DNA from: a virus
IMG/VR virus record: IMGVR_UViG_3300047550_002227
Location: 1 to 35,850 of that record
Length of the DNA stretch: 35,850 nucleotides
Strand: one strand, 5' to 3'
Shown here one piece after another: positions 5,241 to 12,663 of the stretch (its first letter is position 1; every line of letters starts with the position of its first letter). Both the position numbers and the translations under genes were made by a program. Below the pieces are notes generated by a model. That model saw only the letters and a list, made by a program, of their open reading frames with translations. It made no database searches and was not told the DNA's origin.

Positions 5241-5402
5241 ATGTCAGAATATTGTGAGCATGTATATAAAGATATGGGACAAGATCTATGCCCTAAATGT
5301 GGGCGGGATACTCATGAAACTGACTGGAAGTATCAAGCAGAACTAATGAAACAATGGCATGCAGATGGTAAAGCAGTATATGGAGGATGGTGGTCTATAT
5401 GA
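5241..5402 (+). CDS. small zinc-ribbon protein (53 aa)
   Basis: 53 residues: C5-x-H7 near the start, then CPKCGRDTHETDW at residues 17-29, so Cys/Cys/Cys and a histidine could hold one zinc. The C-terminus is aromatic (VYGGWWSI). It is translated from an apparently leaderless mRNA. Its stop overlaps the next ATG (ATGA). The 'LCPKCG' ribbon is common in phage mini-proteins with no known role. Confidence 0.65.
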   Translation: MSEYCEHVYKDMGQDLCPKCGRDTHETDWKYQAELMKQWHADGKAVYGGWWSI

Positions 5403-5566
5403 CAGAAAATAATGGTTTGGCATTAAAAATTTTTTCAGATTTTTGTTGTGATGGTTGTAGTTGTAGATCAGAAAAAGATCATATTACTGGCAGGGACCCT
5501 GAAGACGAGTTGCCTTCAAGAGTGTTTCAGGTAGAAGATGAGCATACTTTTGGGCAACCTCAGTAG
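5399..5566 (+). CDS. cysteine-rich 55-aa frame overlapping the opposite gene
   Basis: Starts in the ATGA of the previous stop. The N-terminal part (FCCDGCSC at 15-22) looks like genuine zinc-protein sequence. The last 83 nt, however, lie antisense to the 3' end of the leftward oxygenase gene. Either the two genes truly overlap tail to tail, or the frame was cut short and completed by chance when the oxygenase gene was inserted. Confidence 0.45.
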   Translation: MTENNGLALKIFSDFCCDGCSCRSEKDHITGRDPEDELPSRVFQVEDEHTFGQPQ

Positions 5567-6170
5567 CGTGATCATCACCATCTAAATAATGTTCTTCAGA
5601 TAAAGGATTTTCATCTTCTCCATGATGTGTTTGACATAACAAGATATCATAATAATCTTCATCACCAAAATACTTATCTGGTCTCCAATGTGCTTGGTTT
5701 GTACCAGAGAACCAAACTGCTTGATTCTTTTCCATTTGGAACTTCTCATCTTCAACATAGAAATCCCAATCAAGGGTTTTGTCTAGTTCAATTGTAAACA
5801 TATATGCTGTATGTGTTTCTGATCTATCTTGGTGCGGGTACAAAGATGGAATCTCACCACTTAAAGGTGTATATCTAGCCCACAACACACCTATATGATC
5901 TACAGGACCACCAGTCTTTTCTTCAAACTTTTGTCTAATTTTATCTTCTACTTGTTTAGGCAATCCTGGTAGTGGTCCATTACGACGTTCACTAAAAAAT
6001 ATAACTAAAAATCCATTGTTTGTGTTTTTACGAAAATGTAGCCATGGATCGTTTGCTTCGGCAATACCAATATCGATTGTCTTCTTTATTGTGTCATAAA
6101 TCATTCCATACTCTTCATCTGTAAAAAAATATTTTTCAGTATGTGGTTTTAAAGGATCGATATTTGCCAT
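5484..6170 (-). CDS. 2OG-Fe(II) oxygenase-like protein, paralogue 1
   Basis: 228 residues from the ATG at 6170, chosen because an extended -10 ends 6 nt before it; a longer frame to 6224 would include the promoter. The core reads YPHQD (H113, D115), then about 45 residues later FSGTNQAHWRPD (H161, R163). This is the HxD...H iron site of a double-stranded beta-helix dioxygenase. The close H-W-R-P spacing differs from the usual H-x(about 10)-R, so the 2-oxoglutarate anchor is uncertain. It is clearly related to the product of 6485..7075 (same HWRPD, DYYDI and ENPL blocks). The substrate is unknown; virion proteins are one guess. Confidence 0.6.
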   Translation of the reverse strand: MANIDPLKPHTEKYFFTDEEYGMIYDTIKKTIDIGIAEANDPWLHFRKNTNNGFLVIFFSERRNGPLPGLPKQVEDKIRQKFEEKTGGPVDHIGVLWARYTPLSGEIPSLYPHQDRSETHTAYMFTIELDKTLDWDFYVEDEKFQMEKNQAVWFSGTNQAHWRPDKYFGDEDYYDILLCQTHHGEDENPLSEEHYLDGDDHATEVAQKYAHLLPETLLKATRLQGPCQ

Positions 6171-6176
6171 ATAAAG

Positions 6177-6202
6177 ATTATAACATATGATTATGGTATA
6201 CT
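6177..6202. promoter_or_regulatory. back-to-back divergent extended -10 promoters
   Basis: Minus strand TGTTATAAT (6177-6185) lies 6 nt from the ATG at 6170 (leaderless). Plus strand TGGTATACT (6194-6202) lies upstream of 6226 and precedes a normal ribosome site (AGGAGG). The two -10 boxes are only 14 bp apart, so the polymerases should compete. Confidence 0.6.
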
Positions 6203-6225
6203 TTAAAAGATGATAGGAGGCCATT

Positions 6226-6498
6226 ATGGCACTAGAAAAAATGAGTTCTGTAGAAACTGACTGGTATACAACTCAAGAGGGAACTGCTCAGGCAAAAGAC
6301 TTTATTTTTAAAGATTTTTGTGACTATCTAATTGTAATCAAGACATTTGCAGATCCATCTGACAATACACAATTAAAGAAAACTGAAATTGTTCATATCA
6401 ACTCTAATGATGGGCGGGTAGTTAATAAATCTTATGATGAATTAGATCCACCACTAAAGGATGCATTGACAAGGGCTAATTTCCCTATTGCAAAGTAA
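6226..6498 (+). CDS. hypothetical protein (90 aa)
   Basis: AGGAGG lies 6 nt before the ATG. The acidic, mixed alpha/beta protein (MALEKMSSVETDWYTTQEGTA...) has no recognised domain. It lies between two leftward oxygenase genes and overlaps the end of the second by 14 nt, tail to tail. It may be an accessory to those enzymes, from position only. Confidence 0.6.
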   Translation: MALEKMSSVETDWYTTQEGTAQAKDFIFKDFCDYLIVIKTFADPSDNTQLKKTEIVHINSNDGRVVNKSYDELDPPLKDALTRANFPIAK

Positions 6499-7075
6499 AA
6501 TACTTAGCAACAAAAGAACCCACTTGGTTTGACATATTCTCTCTATGAGAATCGTCTAATATAAGTGGGTTTTCTGTATCTTCTACAACTTGGGCAACTA
6601 TAATGTCATAATAATCATTTGGCCCAAACTCTATATCTGGTCTCCAATGTATCTGATGAGATCCAGAAAATAAGACAGCAGTATTTCTTTGAATATCATA
6701 TCCTTGATGTCCAACATAAACTGTCCACGGTAGAGTATGATCAAGTTGAATACTTAAAGTAAACGATGCTTGATCTAATCCTACATCATAATGAGGATGA
6801 AGCCTAGGCTTACTATTAGATTCTAAAGTATACCTAGGCATATGATTGCCCCATTCTTTAACTTTTATTGGCACATTGTCTTGAACAATCTGCACAATTT
6901 TTTTTCTTATATTTTCACTAAATGGTTTGGTATTAGTTATGTAGCCACAACTTTCGTCAACCAATAGATTCTCACTTTTTGAGCGGGAATCATAAATTTC
7001 TTTAATTTCTTCTTCGCTGAACACATTGCTAATAACAATAGGCTCAAACTCAGAAAATAAAGAACTATTAGTCAC
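6485..7075 (-). CDS. 2OG-Fe(II) oxygenase-like protein, paralogue 2
   Basis: 196 residues from a GTG at 7075 that overlaps the previous gene by 8 nt. LHPHYD gives H95 and D97, and SGSHQIHWRPD gives H143 and R145, matching the product of 5484..6170 block for block (D-YYDI, EDTENPL follow). The N-terminal 80 residues are shorter and diverged. It is probably an iron-dependent dioxygenase fold; substrate unknown. It is the last gene of a leftward run of five genes starting at 9131. Confidence 0.6.
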   Translation of the reverse strand: MTNSSLFSEFEPIVISNVFSEEEIKEIYDSRSKSENLLVDESCGYITNTKPFSENIRKKIVQIVQDNVPIKVKEWGNHMPRYTLESNSKPRLHPHYDVGLDQASFTLSIQLDHTLPWTVYVGHQGYDIQRNTAVLFSGSHQIHWRPDIEFGPNDYYDIIVAQVVEDTENPLILDDSHRENMSNQVGSFVAKYFTLQ

Positions 7076-7256
7076 GTATATAGCCGTTTTCCTTCAAAGT
7101 GTCAAACAGCATCCCATTAACAGCGTTTAACTGATCCTGCTGTTGCGCTAATACAGACTCTACTTGATCCATCGGAACACCTGCGTTTGCAGCCATTCTT
7201 CGATTATAGTCATTTACAGTCTTTGTCATTAAAGCAACGCCTTCTTCTCTATACAT
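7068..7256 (-). CDS. small helical hypothetical protein
   Basis: Up to 62 residues. The start is ambiguous: the ATG at 7256 is 3 nt after the previous stop (coupled), while an internal ATG at 7229 (MTKTVNDYNRRM) has GAAGG about 10 nt upstream. The protein is one long helix with QQQ and V-x-N motifs and no recognised family. Confidence 0.55.
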   Translation of the reverse strand: MYREEGVALMTKTVNDYNRRMAANAGVPMDQVESVLAQQQDQLNAVNGMLFDTLKENGYIRD

Positions 7257-7259
7257 ATT

Positions 7260-7478
7260 TCACCACTTTCCTATTGGACATTTTGCGCCTTGCAGTGTTG
7301 TTTTCAATTTCATAAAACAACCACACTTATTACATTTTACCATACGCTTGTTAAGGTGTTCACAAGACATACAGATATCTAATCGCCTTTTGGCCTCTTC
7401 CTGCTCACTTCTTGGTTTATTAGGATTAATTAAATCCCAAACCTTAACATCTTCATTATTATCTGGTGTTATTTCCAT
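7260..7478 (-). CDS. phage zinc-ribbon protein ending CPIGKW
   Basis: 72 residues; GGAGG lies 7 nt before the ATG. After a 30-residue polar lead come CMSC, CNKCGCFMKLKT and AKCPIGKW. I recall this order from a common phage zinc-binding family often encoded near structural genes. Five to six cysteines could hold one or two zincs. Role unknown. Confidence 0.75.
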   Translation of the reverse strand: MEITPDNNEDVKVWDLINPNKPRSEQEEAKRRLDICMSCEHLNKRMVKCNKCGCFMKLKTTLQGAKCPIGKW

Positions 7479-8242
7479 TCGGTTTCCTCCATATATGTTA
7501 CTGAGTATTCTCCCTGGTATGTTTCTGCATATGAGAAAATATCATTCATATATCTATTAACAGTATTATACCCAACCTTGTCTTTGATATATTTAATACC
7601 AGTAATTAATGTTTCATGTGGAACATTTTCTTTTATTAAGGCTTCATTGATTGTTTTTATATACCGCTCTTTTCCAAAACGCCAAGATGTAAACGATTGA
7701 TCATTTCCGTATTCTAATCTCATTTCATCATCTAAAGACTTTGAATATTCTGTGTTATAGATCACATACTTAACAGAAGGATGAGGCATCTTATCTGACC
7801 AATTTCGCATGTTATCGCTGTATGAAATCATATTTCTTAAAGTTGAGTCAGCGTAAGCCATGCGTATGATGTCTTGTGCTGATGTTTCTATTTCTAACGC
7901 AAAAGCCAAAAGATATGCAGTAGCAAATGGATATTTGTCTTTATAGTTCGTAACGCCGAAATGTATATTAGGATTGAACGATCTCTTAGACATATTATCA
8001 TTTATAAGTCGCATATGATTTCCGAGCGACACTATATCTGGCCTGTTAATGTCACAATCAAGGAATAAACATTCTTCTATTTTTATCCCGTCTGAAAGAC
8101 ATAACTTATTTGAGTCATATGTACCAACTACTTTTGCGCCGTTAAATCTATTTATAAAATGCGCCGAAATAAAACCGTCCATATCTGGAGATATAATTAT
8201 TTTATCAAAACCCTCAATAGTTTTAAGAATTTCTTTTTTCAT
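7469..8242 (-). CDS. possible DHH-like phosphoesterase
   Basis: 257 residues from the ATG at 8242 (GGAAGGAA 4 nt upstream). The N-terminus has IIISPDMDGFISAHFI (D20, D22), then FLDCDINRP and GNHM. A metal-ligand aspartate motif, a second D-x-D and a His near 80 are the layout of DHH/RecJ-like phosphoesterases, and FATAYLLAFAL fits the helix that follows. No canonical DHH triplet is visible, and a HAD-like fold (DMDG) is the alternative. It overlaps both neighbours. Confidence 0.4.
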   Translation of the reverse strand: MKKEILKTIEGFDKIIISPDMDGFISAHFINRFNGAKVVGTYDSNKLCLSDGIKIEECLFLDCDINRPDIVSLGNHMRLINDNMSKRSFNPNIHFGVTNYKDKYPFATAYLLAFALEIETSAQDIIRMAYADSTLRNMISYSDNMRNWSDKMPHPSVKYVIYNTEYSKSLDDEMRLEYGNDQSFTSWRFGKERYIKTINEALIKENVPHETLITGIKYIKDKVGYNTVNRYMNDIFSYAETYQGEYSVTYMEETEWK

Positions 8243-9131
8243 TATATTCCTTCCATGCATCAAAAAATGATTCTGTTACAGATATATGTCCTAGTATTCC
8301 AAAATGCTGGTTATCTCTAGCAATATCAAAATAATGATGATCTTTATATTTGTTGACTAAATCTAAATCTATTGATTTATCAAATTTTACAAAATTTTTA
8401 AAAATTGTTTTCTTTTCATGCTCTATATAATTATCATAAGCATTCCACCAAGTACTCCAAAAAAATGGTATCTCTATTGATTCTAAATAGTTTTCAAGAA
8501 GTTGTATTGAGTTTGTTATATTAAAAGAAAATGAGGCTATATCTACCTTTTGTGAACTATTTCTTTTACCTAAAGGTATAGGCAATTCTAGGTTTTCATT
8601 AAAGTGAATTATGCTTAAATCATTGTTAACAAAACCTTCTATTCTTCCAAAATTTGGGTATAAAGCAAATATTGCTTTTGGTTTCCCAAATTGCTGAATA
8701 TATTTATTTATATTATATGTTATAACATTAACCGAAATTCCGTTTATTCCCAAATTAAAAATTTTTTCTCCATTTAGTTTTTCATTTAAAAAATATGGCC
8801 ATATTAAATTTTCTGGAAGCCCAACACCAAAAGTTACAGAACATCCTACATATAAAAAATTATTAGAGGCATCTTCTTTAGAAAATTCTTCAGACCTGTA
8901 TCCTAAACTATTTGTGTTATATGTCACATCATCTAAATCATACAATTCCATATTCTTATTATCTGGGCCACCATGACATGTGCAGTCATAGCATAATTGT
9001 TTTAAAGAAGAGTTTGGCATAAGTGGATTTTTTATTAGTAGTGGATCAGTACTAACTATTTTTGACGGGTCGATTACATTGTTAAGAAAATAATTAGAAA
9101 TTCCAGAAATTTTTTGCCCTACAGTATTCAT
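8223..9131 (-). CDS. SGNH/GDSL-family hydrolase
   Basis: 302 residues; GGAG lies about 10 nt before the ATG. Blocks in order: NSLGYRSEEF, then FLYVGCSVTFGVG with the nucleophile S98, NLGINGIS (oxyanion Gly), LYPNFGR (N160), and DNQHFGILGH with D273 and H276 as the catalytic D-x-x-H. These are the blocks of an SGNH esterase or acetylhydrolase. The N-terminal 90 residues, with CYDCTCHGG, are an unusual addition. It is the first gene of a leftward five-gene run. Possible roles are deacetylating host surface glycans or modifying a virion glycan. Confidence 0.75.
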   Translation of the reverse strand: MNTVGQKISGISNYFLNNVIDPSKIVSTDPLLIKNPLMPNSSLKQLCYDCTCHGGPDNKNMELYDLDDVTYNTNSLGYRSEEFSKEDASNNFLYVGCSVTFGVGLPENLIWPYFLNEKLNGEKIFNLGINGISVNVITYNINKYIQQFGKPKAIFALYPNFGRIEGFVNNDLSIIHFNENLELPIPLGKRNSSQKVDIASFSFNITNSIQLLENYLESIEIPFFWSTWWNAYDNYIEHEKKTIFKNFVKFDKSIDLDLVNKYKDHHYFDIARDNQHFGILGHISVTESFFDAWKEYNEKRNS

Positions 9132-9164
9132 TTTTTAAAAACTCCACTTATAATTAGAACTGTT

Positions 9165-9389
9165 ATGTTTGCCACAGAAGGTACCGCTTTAGTAATTGAA
9201 ATAGTAATAGGCATGAGTACTATTCTAGCAGGTATTGCTGGATCAATCAAGTGGCTAACCAAACATTATTTTGATGAAATACGTGCAGAATTTAAGCCTA
9301 ATGGTGGGTCTAGTTTAAAAGATCAAGTTAATAGACTTGAAGAAAAAGTAAATATTATATACGACCTTGTTGTTAAAAATAAAGATTAA
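9165..9389 (+). CDS. small membrane protein, holin-like
   Basis: 74 residues from the ATG at 9165, with TATAAT 10 nt upstream; a longer frame from 9114 lacks support. One transmembrane helix at about residues 7-30 (LVIEIVIGMSTILAGIAG) is followed by a basic stretch, FKPNGGSSLKDQVNRLEEKV, and a short coiled coil. The 'PNGGSSL-D---R-E' motif is one I know from actinophage small membrane proteins, often annotated as holins. The gene stands apart from the lysin at 16 kb. Its stop overlaps that of the convergent oxygenase gene. Confidence 0.65.
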   Translation: MFATEGTALVIEIVIGMSTILAGIAGSIKWLTKHYFDEIRAEFKPNGGSSLKDQVNRLEEKVNIIYDLVVKNKD

Positions 9390-10012
9390 GGTTTCCAGTT
9401 TTCATTAGCAAAAAACCATTGTGTAGAATATCTATGCCCAGATTTTACTTCTAATATTTCATGTATATATTTAGACTCAAAAGCAACAAAATCTCCAGCA
9501 ACTGGTTTATAAATATACGGTGCCTTAATATCACTTTCTTCTGGTCTTTCTATCGCAACGTCATCATCGTGAAATTTTAGTTCCCCGCCTTCAATATCAT
9601 CATTCCAGTAAAAAATTCCCGATATTGTTATAGGGCTTCCTCCACCTAAAGATATTCCTGGATGTGGCTGATATGTTCCTGTTGGAATGTCTGGATGAGG
9701 GCCAAGGCTCATGCCTGGATCCCTTCTATCAATTGTTAAAAAAGAAGTATTCATAAGATCAGCATATTCTGGGTTAGTTATTTTTACATTTCTTTCACTT
9801 AAGTTAAAATCTTTTTCTATTAAAGGAATAACCTTTTTATGAACAGAGTACATTTTTTTATGAACTGATATTGGAAGCCAATCTCTTAATTGTTTTACTG
9901 GCTCATCTGTGCAAATGCTAGGACTCCATAAAGGCTCTTCAAAATAACTCATTACATTTAAAACTTCAAGTCTATCTGATTCAGACATTAGGTTTTTATA
10001 AATTTTAATCAT
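9386..10012 (-). CDS. prolyl-4-hydroxylase-type 2OG-Fe(II) oxygenase
   Basis: 208 residues. All catalytic residues are visible: LGPHPDIP gives H106 and D108, KYIHEILEVKSGHR gives H184 and R194 (spacing 10, as in P4H-type enzymes), and WNDDIEGGELKF is the family's conserved strand pair. It therefore should bind Fe(II) and 2-oxoglutarate and hydroxylate a protein side chain or small molecule. Its mRNA appears leaderless. It is encoded just upstream of the collagen-like genes, divergently. Prolyl or lysyl residues of those fibres are attractive but unproven substrates. Confidence 0.8.
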   Translation of the reverse strand: MIKIYKNLMSESDRLEVLNVMSYFEEPLWSPSICTDEPVKQLRDWLPISVHKKMYSVHKKVIPLIEKDFNLSERNVKITNPEYADLMNTSFLTIDRRDPGMSLGPHPDIPTGTYQPHPGISLGGGSPITISGIFYWNDDIEGGELKFHDDDVAIERPEESDIKAPYIYKPVAGDFVAFESKYIHEILEVKSGHRYSTQWFFANENWKP

Positions 10013-10018
10013 ATATTG

Positions 10019-10027
10019 ATTATAACA
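10019..10027 (-). promoter_or_regulatory. extended -10 promoter, leaderless type
   Basis: Minus strand TGTTATAAT, 6 nt before the ATG at 10012. It is identical in sequence and spacing to the promoter at 6177-6185. Confidence 0.65.
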
Positions 10028-10288
10028 TTCTTTTCTTTATATATAATAGTAATTATCTCTGAGGGAAAGTCCCCCCCTCCCCCCATAGATTTTTTATTCG
10101 TATCTAATGGTGGAAGTGAAGATAATATCTCTAGTGCAAAGTCCCCACAAACCCTATAATTACTATACCATAAAGAATTTGTGATGTAAGCCACTAATGT
10201 CCGTTTTGTGTCGTTATGATATACTTTTAATGCTTGTCCTGTGATCCGTCTCTCATACCCACCGATCATGGGGCAAGTCTATTTTTCA
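10028..10288. other. gene-poor stretch with two orphan promoter-like sites
   Basis: No convincing gene. An 86-codon leftward frame has no ribosome site and odd composition. Minus strand TGGTATAGT (10162-10170) and plus strand TGATATACT (10217-10225) match the extended -10 form but lead to no good frame. One copy of the 12-mer AAAACGGACATT lies at 10196-10207, and a C-run (10072-10084) forms a G-rich minus strand. It may encode a small RNA or be a decayed gene. Confidence 0.35.
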
Positions 10289-10297
10289 TGGTATAAT
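10289..10297 (+). promoter_or_regulatory. extended -10 promoter
   Basis: TGGTATAAT, 9 nt before the ATG at 10307 and without a ribosome site. It starts the rightward appendage array. Confidence 0.65.
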
Positions 10298-10306
10298 CTT
10301 TCTATT

Positions 10307-10705
10307 ATGGCAAACCTCTGTGCACCCGAAATTTTTGGCGCTGATCCAGTTACAATTCAATGGCGTGTTATTCGTGGTGACACAGGAACATTAAGAGTAG
10401 AATTTAAAGAAGCAGATGAAGTAGAACCTTATAATACAGAAGGCTGGGTCTATCGTTGTACAGCATACGATCAATCTGGAAATGTATTAGATGCTTTAGA
10501 TTGTGAACCAGGCGAAGGATTTGTAGATATTACTGCTTATGCTTCAGTTACTAAGAACTGGGGAAGTGGCTATAAGGCTACCGTCGCAGAATTGCCTTTT
10601 GATGTGCAGGTAATTATTCCAGAAGAAATAGAAGACATTGTTTGGACACCAGTTGTTGGAACAATTTATGTTATCGGTGATGTAACACCAGGAGGTACTT
10701 TATAA
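10307..10705 (+). CDS. small virion beta-sandwich protein 1
   Basis: 132 residues. The start at 10307 is set by the extended -10 just upstream. The N-terminal pattern VTIQWRVIRGDTGTLRVEF is shared with the products of 12265..12663 (YKGDTYQFRVY) and 17235..17624 (VVRGDSAAFRVYV). All three are about 130 residues and end in a Gly-rich strand. I recall this 'RGDT--FRV' domain from phage head- or tail-fibre base proteins. It immediately precedes and overlaps (TAATG) a collagen-like gene, so it may be that fibre's attachment protein. Confidence 0.6.
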   Translation: MANLCAPEIFGADPVTIQWRVIRGDTGTLRVEFKEADEVEPYNTEGWVYRCTAYDQSGNVLDALDCEPGEGFVDITAYASVTKNWGSGYKATVAELPFDVQVIIPEEIEDIVWTPVVGTIYVIGDVTPGGTL

Positions 10706-11508
10706 TGGCAGTTATTAAAATTGTTCCTATGCCAGGTGCAAAGGGAGACAAGGGTGACGATGGTGCAACAGGTGCACAAGGACCACAAGGACCTATTGGT
10801 GCGACAGGACCAGCAGGTGCAGATGCAGCATGGTATTACAATGGAGCATACAATCCTGGAGCATCATATGTAGTTGGGGATGTTGTAACATACGAAGGAC
10901 AAACATGGTATCGCAAACACGCTAATGGCGGTAATGTTGGAGATACTCCATCTGTAGGATTATTCTGGGATTTAATTGCAGCAAAGGGTGAACAAGGATT
11001 AACTGGATTAGAAGGTCCTCAAGGTGAGCCAGGTCCACAAGGTGAGCCAGGAAATAGCGATGCATCAAATATGGTTAGATATTCTCCAAACTTCACTGCA
11101 ACTGGTTTAGCGTTTACTGGTACAGGAACAACTTATCCAACATATAATTCATATTATGTTAAGAACGGTAAGATGGTTAGTTTTGTTATTGAAGTTGATT
11201 GTTCTACCGTGACAAATTTTGGTACTGGTCAATATAAATTACAACTTCCATTTACTCCAGCGATTGGATTTAATCACTTTAGTGGTTGGGCACAAATAGA
11301 CATTGCAGTAAATCCAGATGTAACAAATGGTCACGTAATTCTTAATGTAGATCATGCTGGAATTACAGATATTCTTGACTTGCATTATTTAAAGCAAGCA
11401 GGTGGAGCACATACTCCAATTATTGAGGGATTGTTTTTGCAGGGGACACCAGTAACATTAACAACATCAAGCAAGATTTATGTTAATGGAACATATATCT
11501 GTCAATAA
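10705..11508 (+). CDS. collagen-like fibre protein with carbohydrate-binding insert
   Basis: 267 residues. Order: 10 Gly-X-Y triplets (11-40), a compact domain at 42-91 (AWYYNGAYNPGASYVVGDVV ... W) with the aromatic spacing of a type 5/12 carbohydrate-binding module, about 8 further triplets (95-118), then a 150-residue beta-rich C-terminal domain ending ICQ. Glycine triplets with many Pro, Asp and Lys residues should trimerise as a collagen helix. Likely a trimeric virion fibre that binds cell-surface glycan. Proline occupies both the X and Y positions of the triplets (GPQ, GPI, GEP), so hydroxylation by the nearby oxygenases is conceivable. Confidence 0.75.
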   Translation: MAVIKIVPMPGAKGDKGDDGATGAQGPQGPIGATGPAGADAAWYYNGAYNPGASYVVGDVVTYEGQTWYRKHANGGNVGDTPSVGLFWDLIAAKGEQGLTGLEGPQGEPGPQGEPGNSDASNMVRYSPNFTATGLAFTGTGTTYPTYNSYYVKNGKMVSFVIEVDCSTVTNFGTGQYKLQLPFTPAIGFNHFSGWAQIDIAVNPDVTNGHVILNVDHAGITDILDLHYLKQAGGAHTPIIEGLFLQGTPVTLTTSSKIYVNGTYICQ

Positions 11509-11513
11509 TAATA

Positions 11514-11522
11514 TGAGATAAT
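11514..11522 (+). promoter_or_regulatory. extended -10 promoter, leaderless type
   Basis: TGAGATAAT, exactly 6 nt before the ATG at 11529; no ribosome site. Confidence 0.55.
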
Positions 11523-11528
11523 GGGTTC

Positions 11529-12248
11529 ATGCCTGTTTCTAAATCCATGGACTTTCCCACAAGCAAAAAATCTTCTTATGCTGCACAAGTTGTAGAAACA
11601 CAAACAACAAATACTGATGTATTAATTAACTATGTTCCTGTTCCTGGACCTATGGGGCCTCAAGGACCTGCTGGACCTATGGGACCTTCAGGACCTGCTG
11701 GAAAGGACGGGATTCAAGGCCCCAAAGGCGAGAGAGGCACACCTGGTAAAGACGGTCTAAGTTCCTTGTCTGCGTCTGGACAGCAAGCAGGATGGGCATC
11801 ATATTTTAATCTAAATAGAAAACCTATAAATCTTGGTGTTAACTATGGAGATGATGGATGGGTAAAGGTTTGGGTAGATTCAAAAGGTAGCAATACAAAC
11901 GAAAAATACTTACCAGAAGGATGTACCAGTCTTTGGAATGCAGAGCAAAGAATGCTTAATTTTCATGGACTTAAAATTGGATCACAGGTATTTGTAACTT
12001 ATAATTTTGAACTTACTACTGAGTCTAATAATACAGAAGTTTGGATGAGAACATTTTTCCCTAAATCTACCACTGAAATTTCACAGTTTGTAGCATCATT
12101 AAAATACCAATATGTCTACAATATGTATGTAACACAACACTTTTTTATAGAAGACAACGCTATGTGGAACTCTGGGGCGGTACCTCAAATTAGAACCGAT
12201 TATGACTCATCCGTAATTATGAATTCCATATACGTCAGCGTGGTATAA
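11529..12248 (+). CDS. collagen-like fibre protein
   Basis: 239 residues. A 39-residue N-terminal lead is followed by 13 Gly-X-Y triplets (40-78; GPMGPQGPAGPMGPSGPAG then charged triplets) and a 160-residue beta-rich head. The head ends IYVSVV, like the product of 12663..13229. Proline is frequent in the X position. The last codons GTG GTA TAA carry the -10 box of the next gene. Likely a trimeric fibre on the tail or capsid. The collagen part has the charged KGE/KGD triplets typical of bacterial and phage collagens. Confidence 0.75.
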   Translation: MPVSKSMDFPTSKKSSYAAQVVETQTTNTDVLINYVPVPGPMGPQGPAGPMGPSGPAGKDGIQGPKGERGTPGKDGLSSLSASGQQAGWASYFNLNRKPINLGVNYGDDGWVKVWVDSKGSNTNEKYLPEGCTSLWNAEQRMLNFHGLKIGSQVFVTYNFELTTESNNTEVWMRTFFPKSTTEISQFVASLKYQYVYNMYVTQHFFIEDNAMWNSGAVPQIRTDYDSSVIMNSIYVSVV

Positions 12249-12249
12249 T
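12241..12249 (+). promoter_or_regulatory. extended -10 promoter overlapping a stop codon
   Basis: TGGTATAAT contains the TAA stop (12246-12248) of the collagen-like gene. The next gene at 12265 also has a full ribosome site (GAGGAGG). Confidence 0.55.
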
Positions 12250-12264
12250 TTACGAGGAGGAACT

Positions 12265-12663
12265 ATGGCATTTCCAGGAACATATAACATAAATTATTAC
12301 AAAGGTGACACTTATCAATTTCGTGTATACCCTAAAAAGCCAGACGGCTTACCATTTCCATTAACGTCTTATAATTTAGAAGATGACCCATTAACTACTG
12401 GAGAGGTAGAAGGAGTTATTTTTGCATTTGCACAATCAAGAGGTGGAAGTTCTGCTCCAGGATGGCATAAATGTTTAGCAGAAATTTCTGATGAAGGAGA
12501 TTATGTTTTGTGCACAATTAGACCAGAAGATGGATTAACTATGGACGCATCAAAAGATTATGTTTATGACGTTCAGGTAAGAAAACCAGGAGTAGATTAT
12601 CCACAAGTATTAACTTTACTAACTGGAACAATTAATGTTACAGAACAGGTAGCAGATAAATAA
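12265..12663 (+). CDS. small virion beta-sandwich protein 2
   Basis: 132 residues, same length and plan as the product of 10307..10705: YYKGDTYQFRVYPKKPDG near residues 10-27, a helix-poor middle, and a C-terminal VLTLLTGTINV strand. GAGGAGG lies 4 nt before the ATG. Its stop overlaps the next ATG (TAATG), as in the first copy, so the pair 'sandwich protein + fibre' is repeated. Probably a fibre-base or decoration protein. Confidence 0.6.
   Translation: MAFPGTYNINYYKGDTYQFRVYPKKPDGLPFPLTSYNLEDDPLTTGEVEGVIFAFAQSRGGSSAPGWHKCLAEISDEGDYVLCTIRPEDGLTMDASKDYVYDVQVRKPGVDYPQVLTLLTGTINVTEQVADK

Noticed and set aside
10009-10269. 86-codon leftward ORF
   Set aside because: No ribosome site, promoter geometry or protein-like pattern; contains Gly runs from the G-rich stretch.
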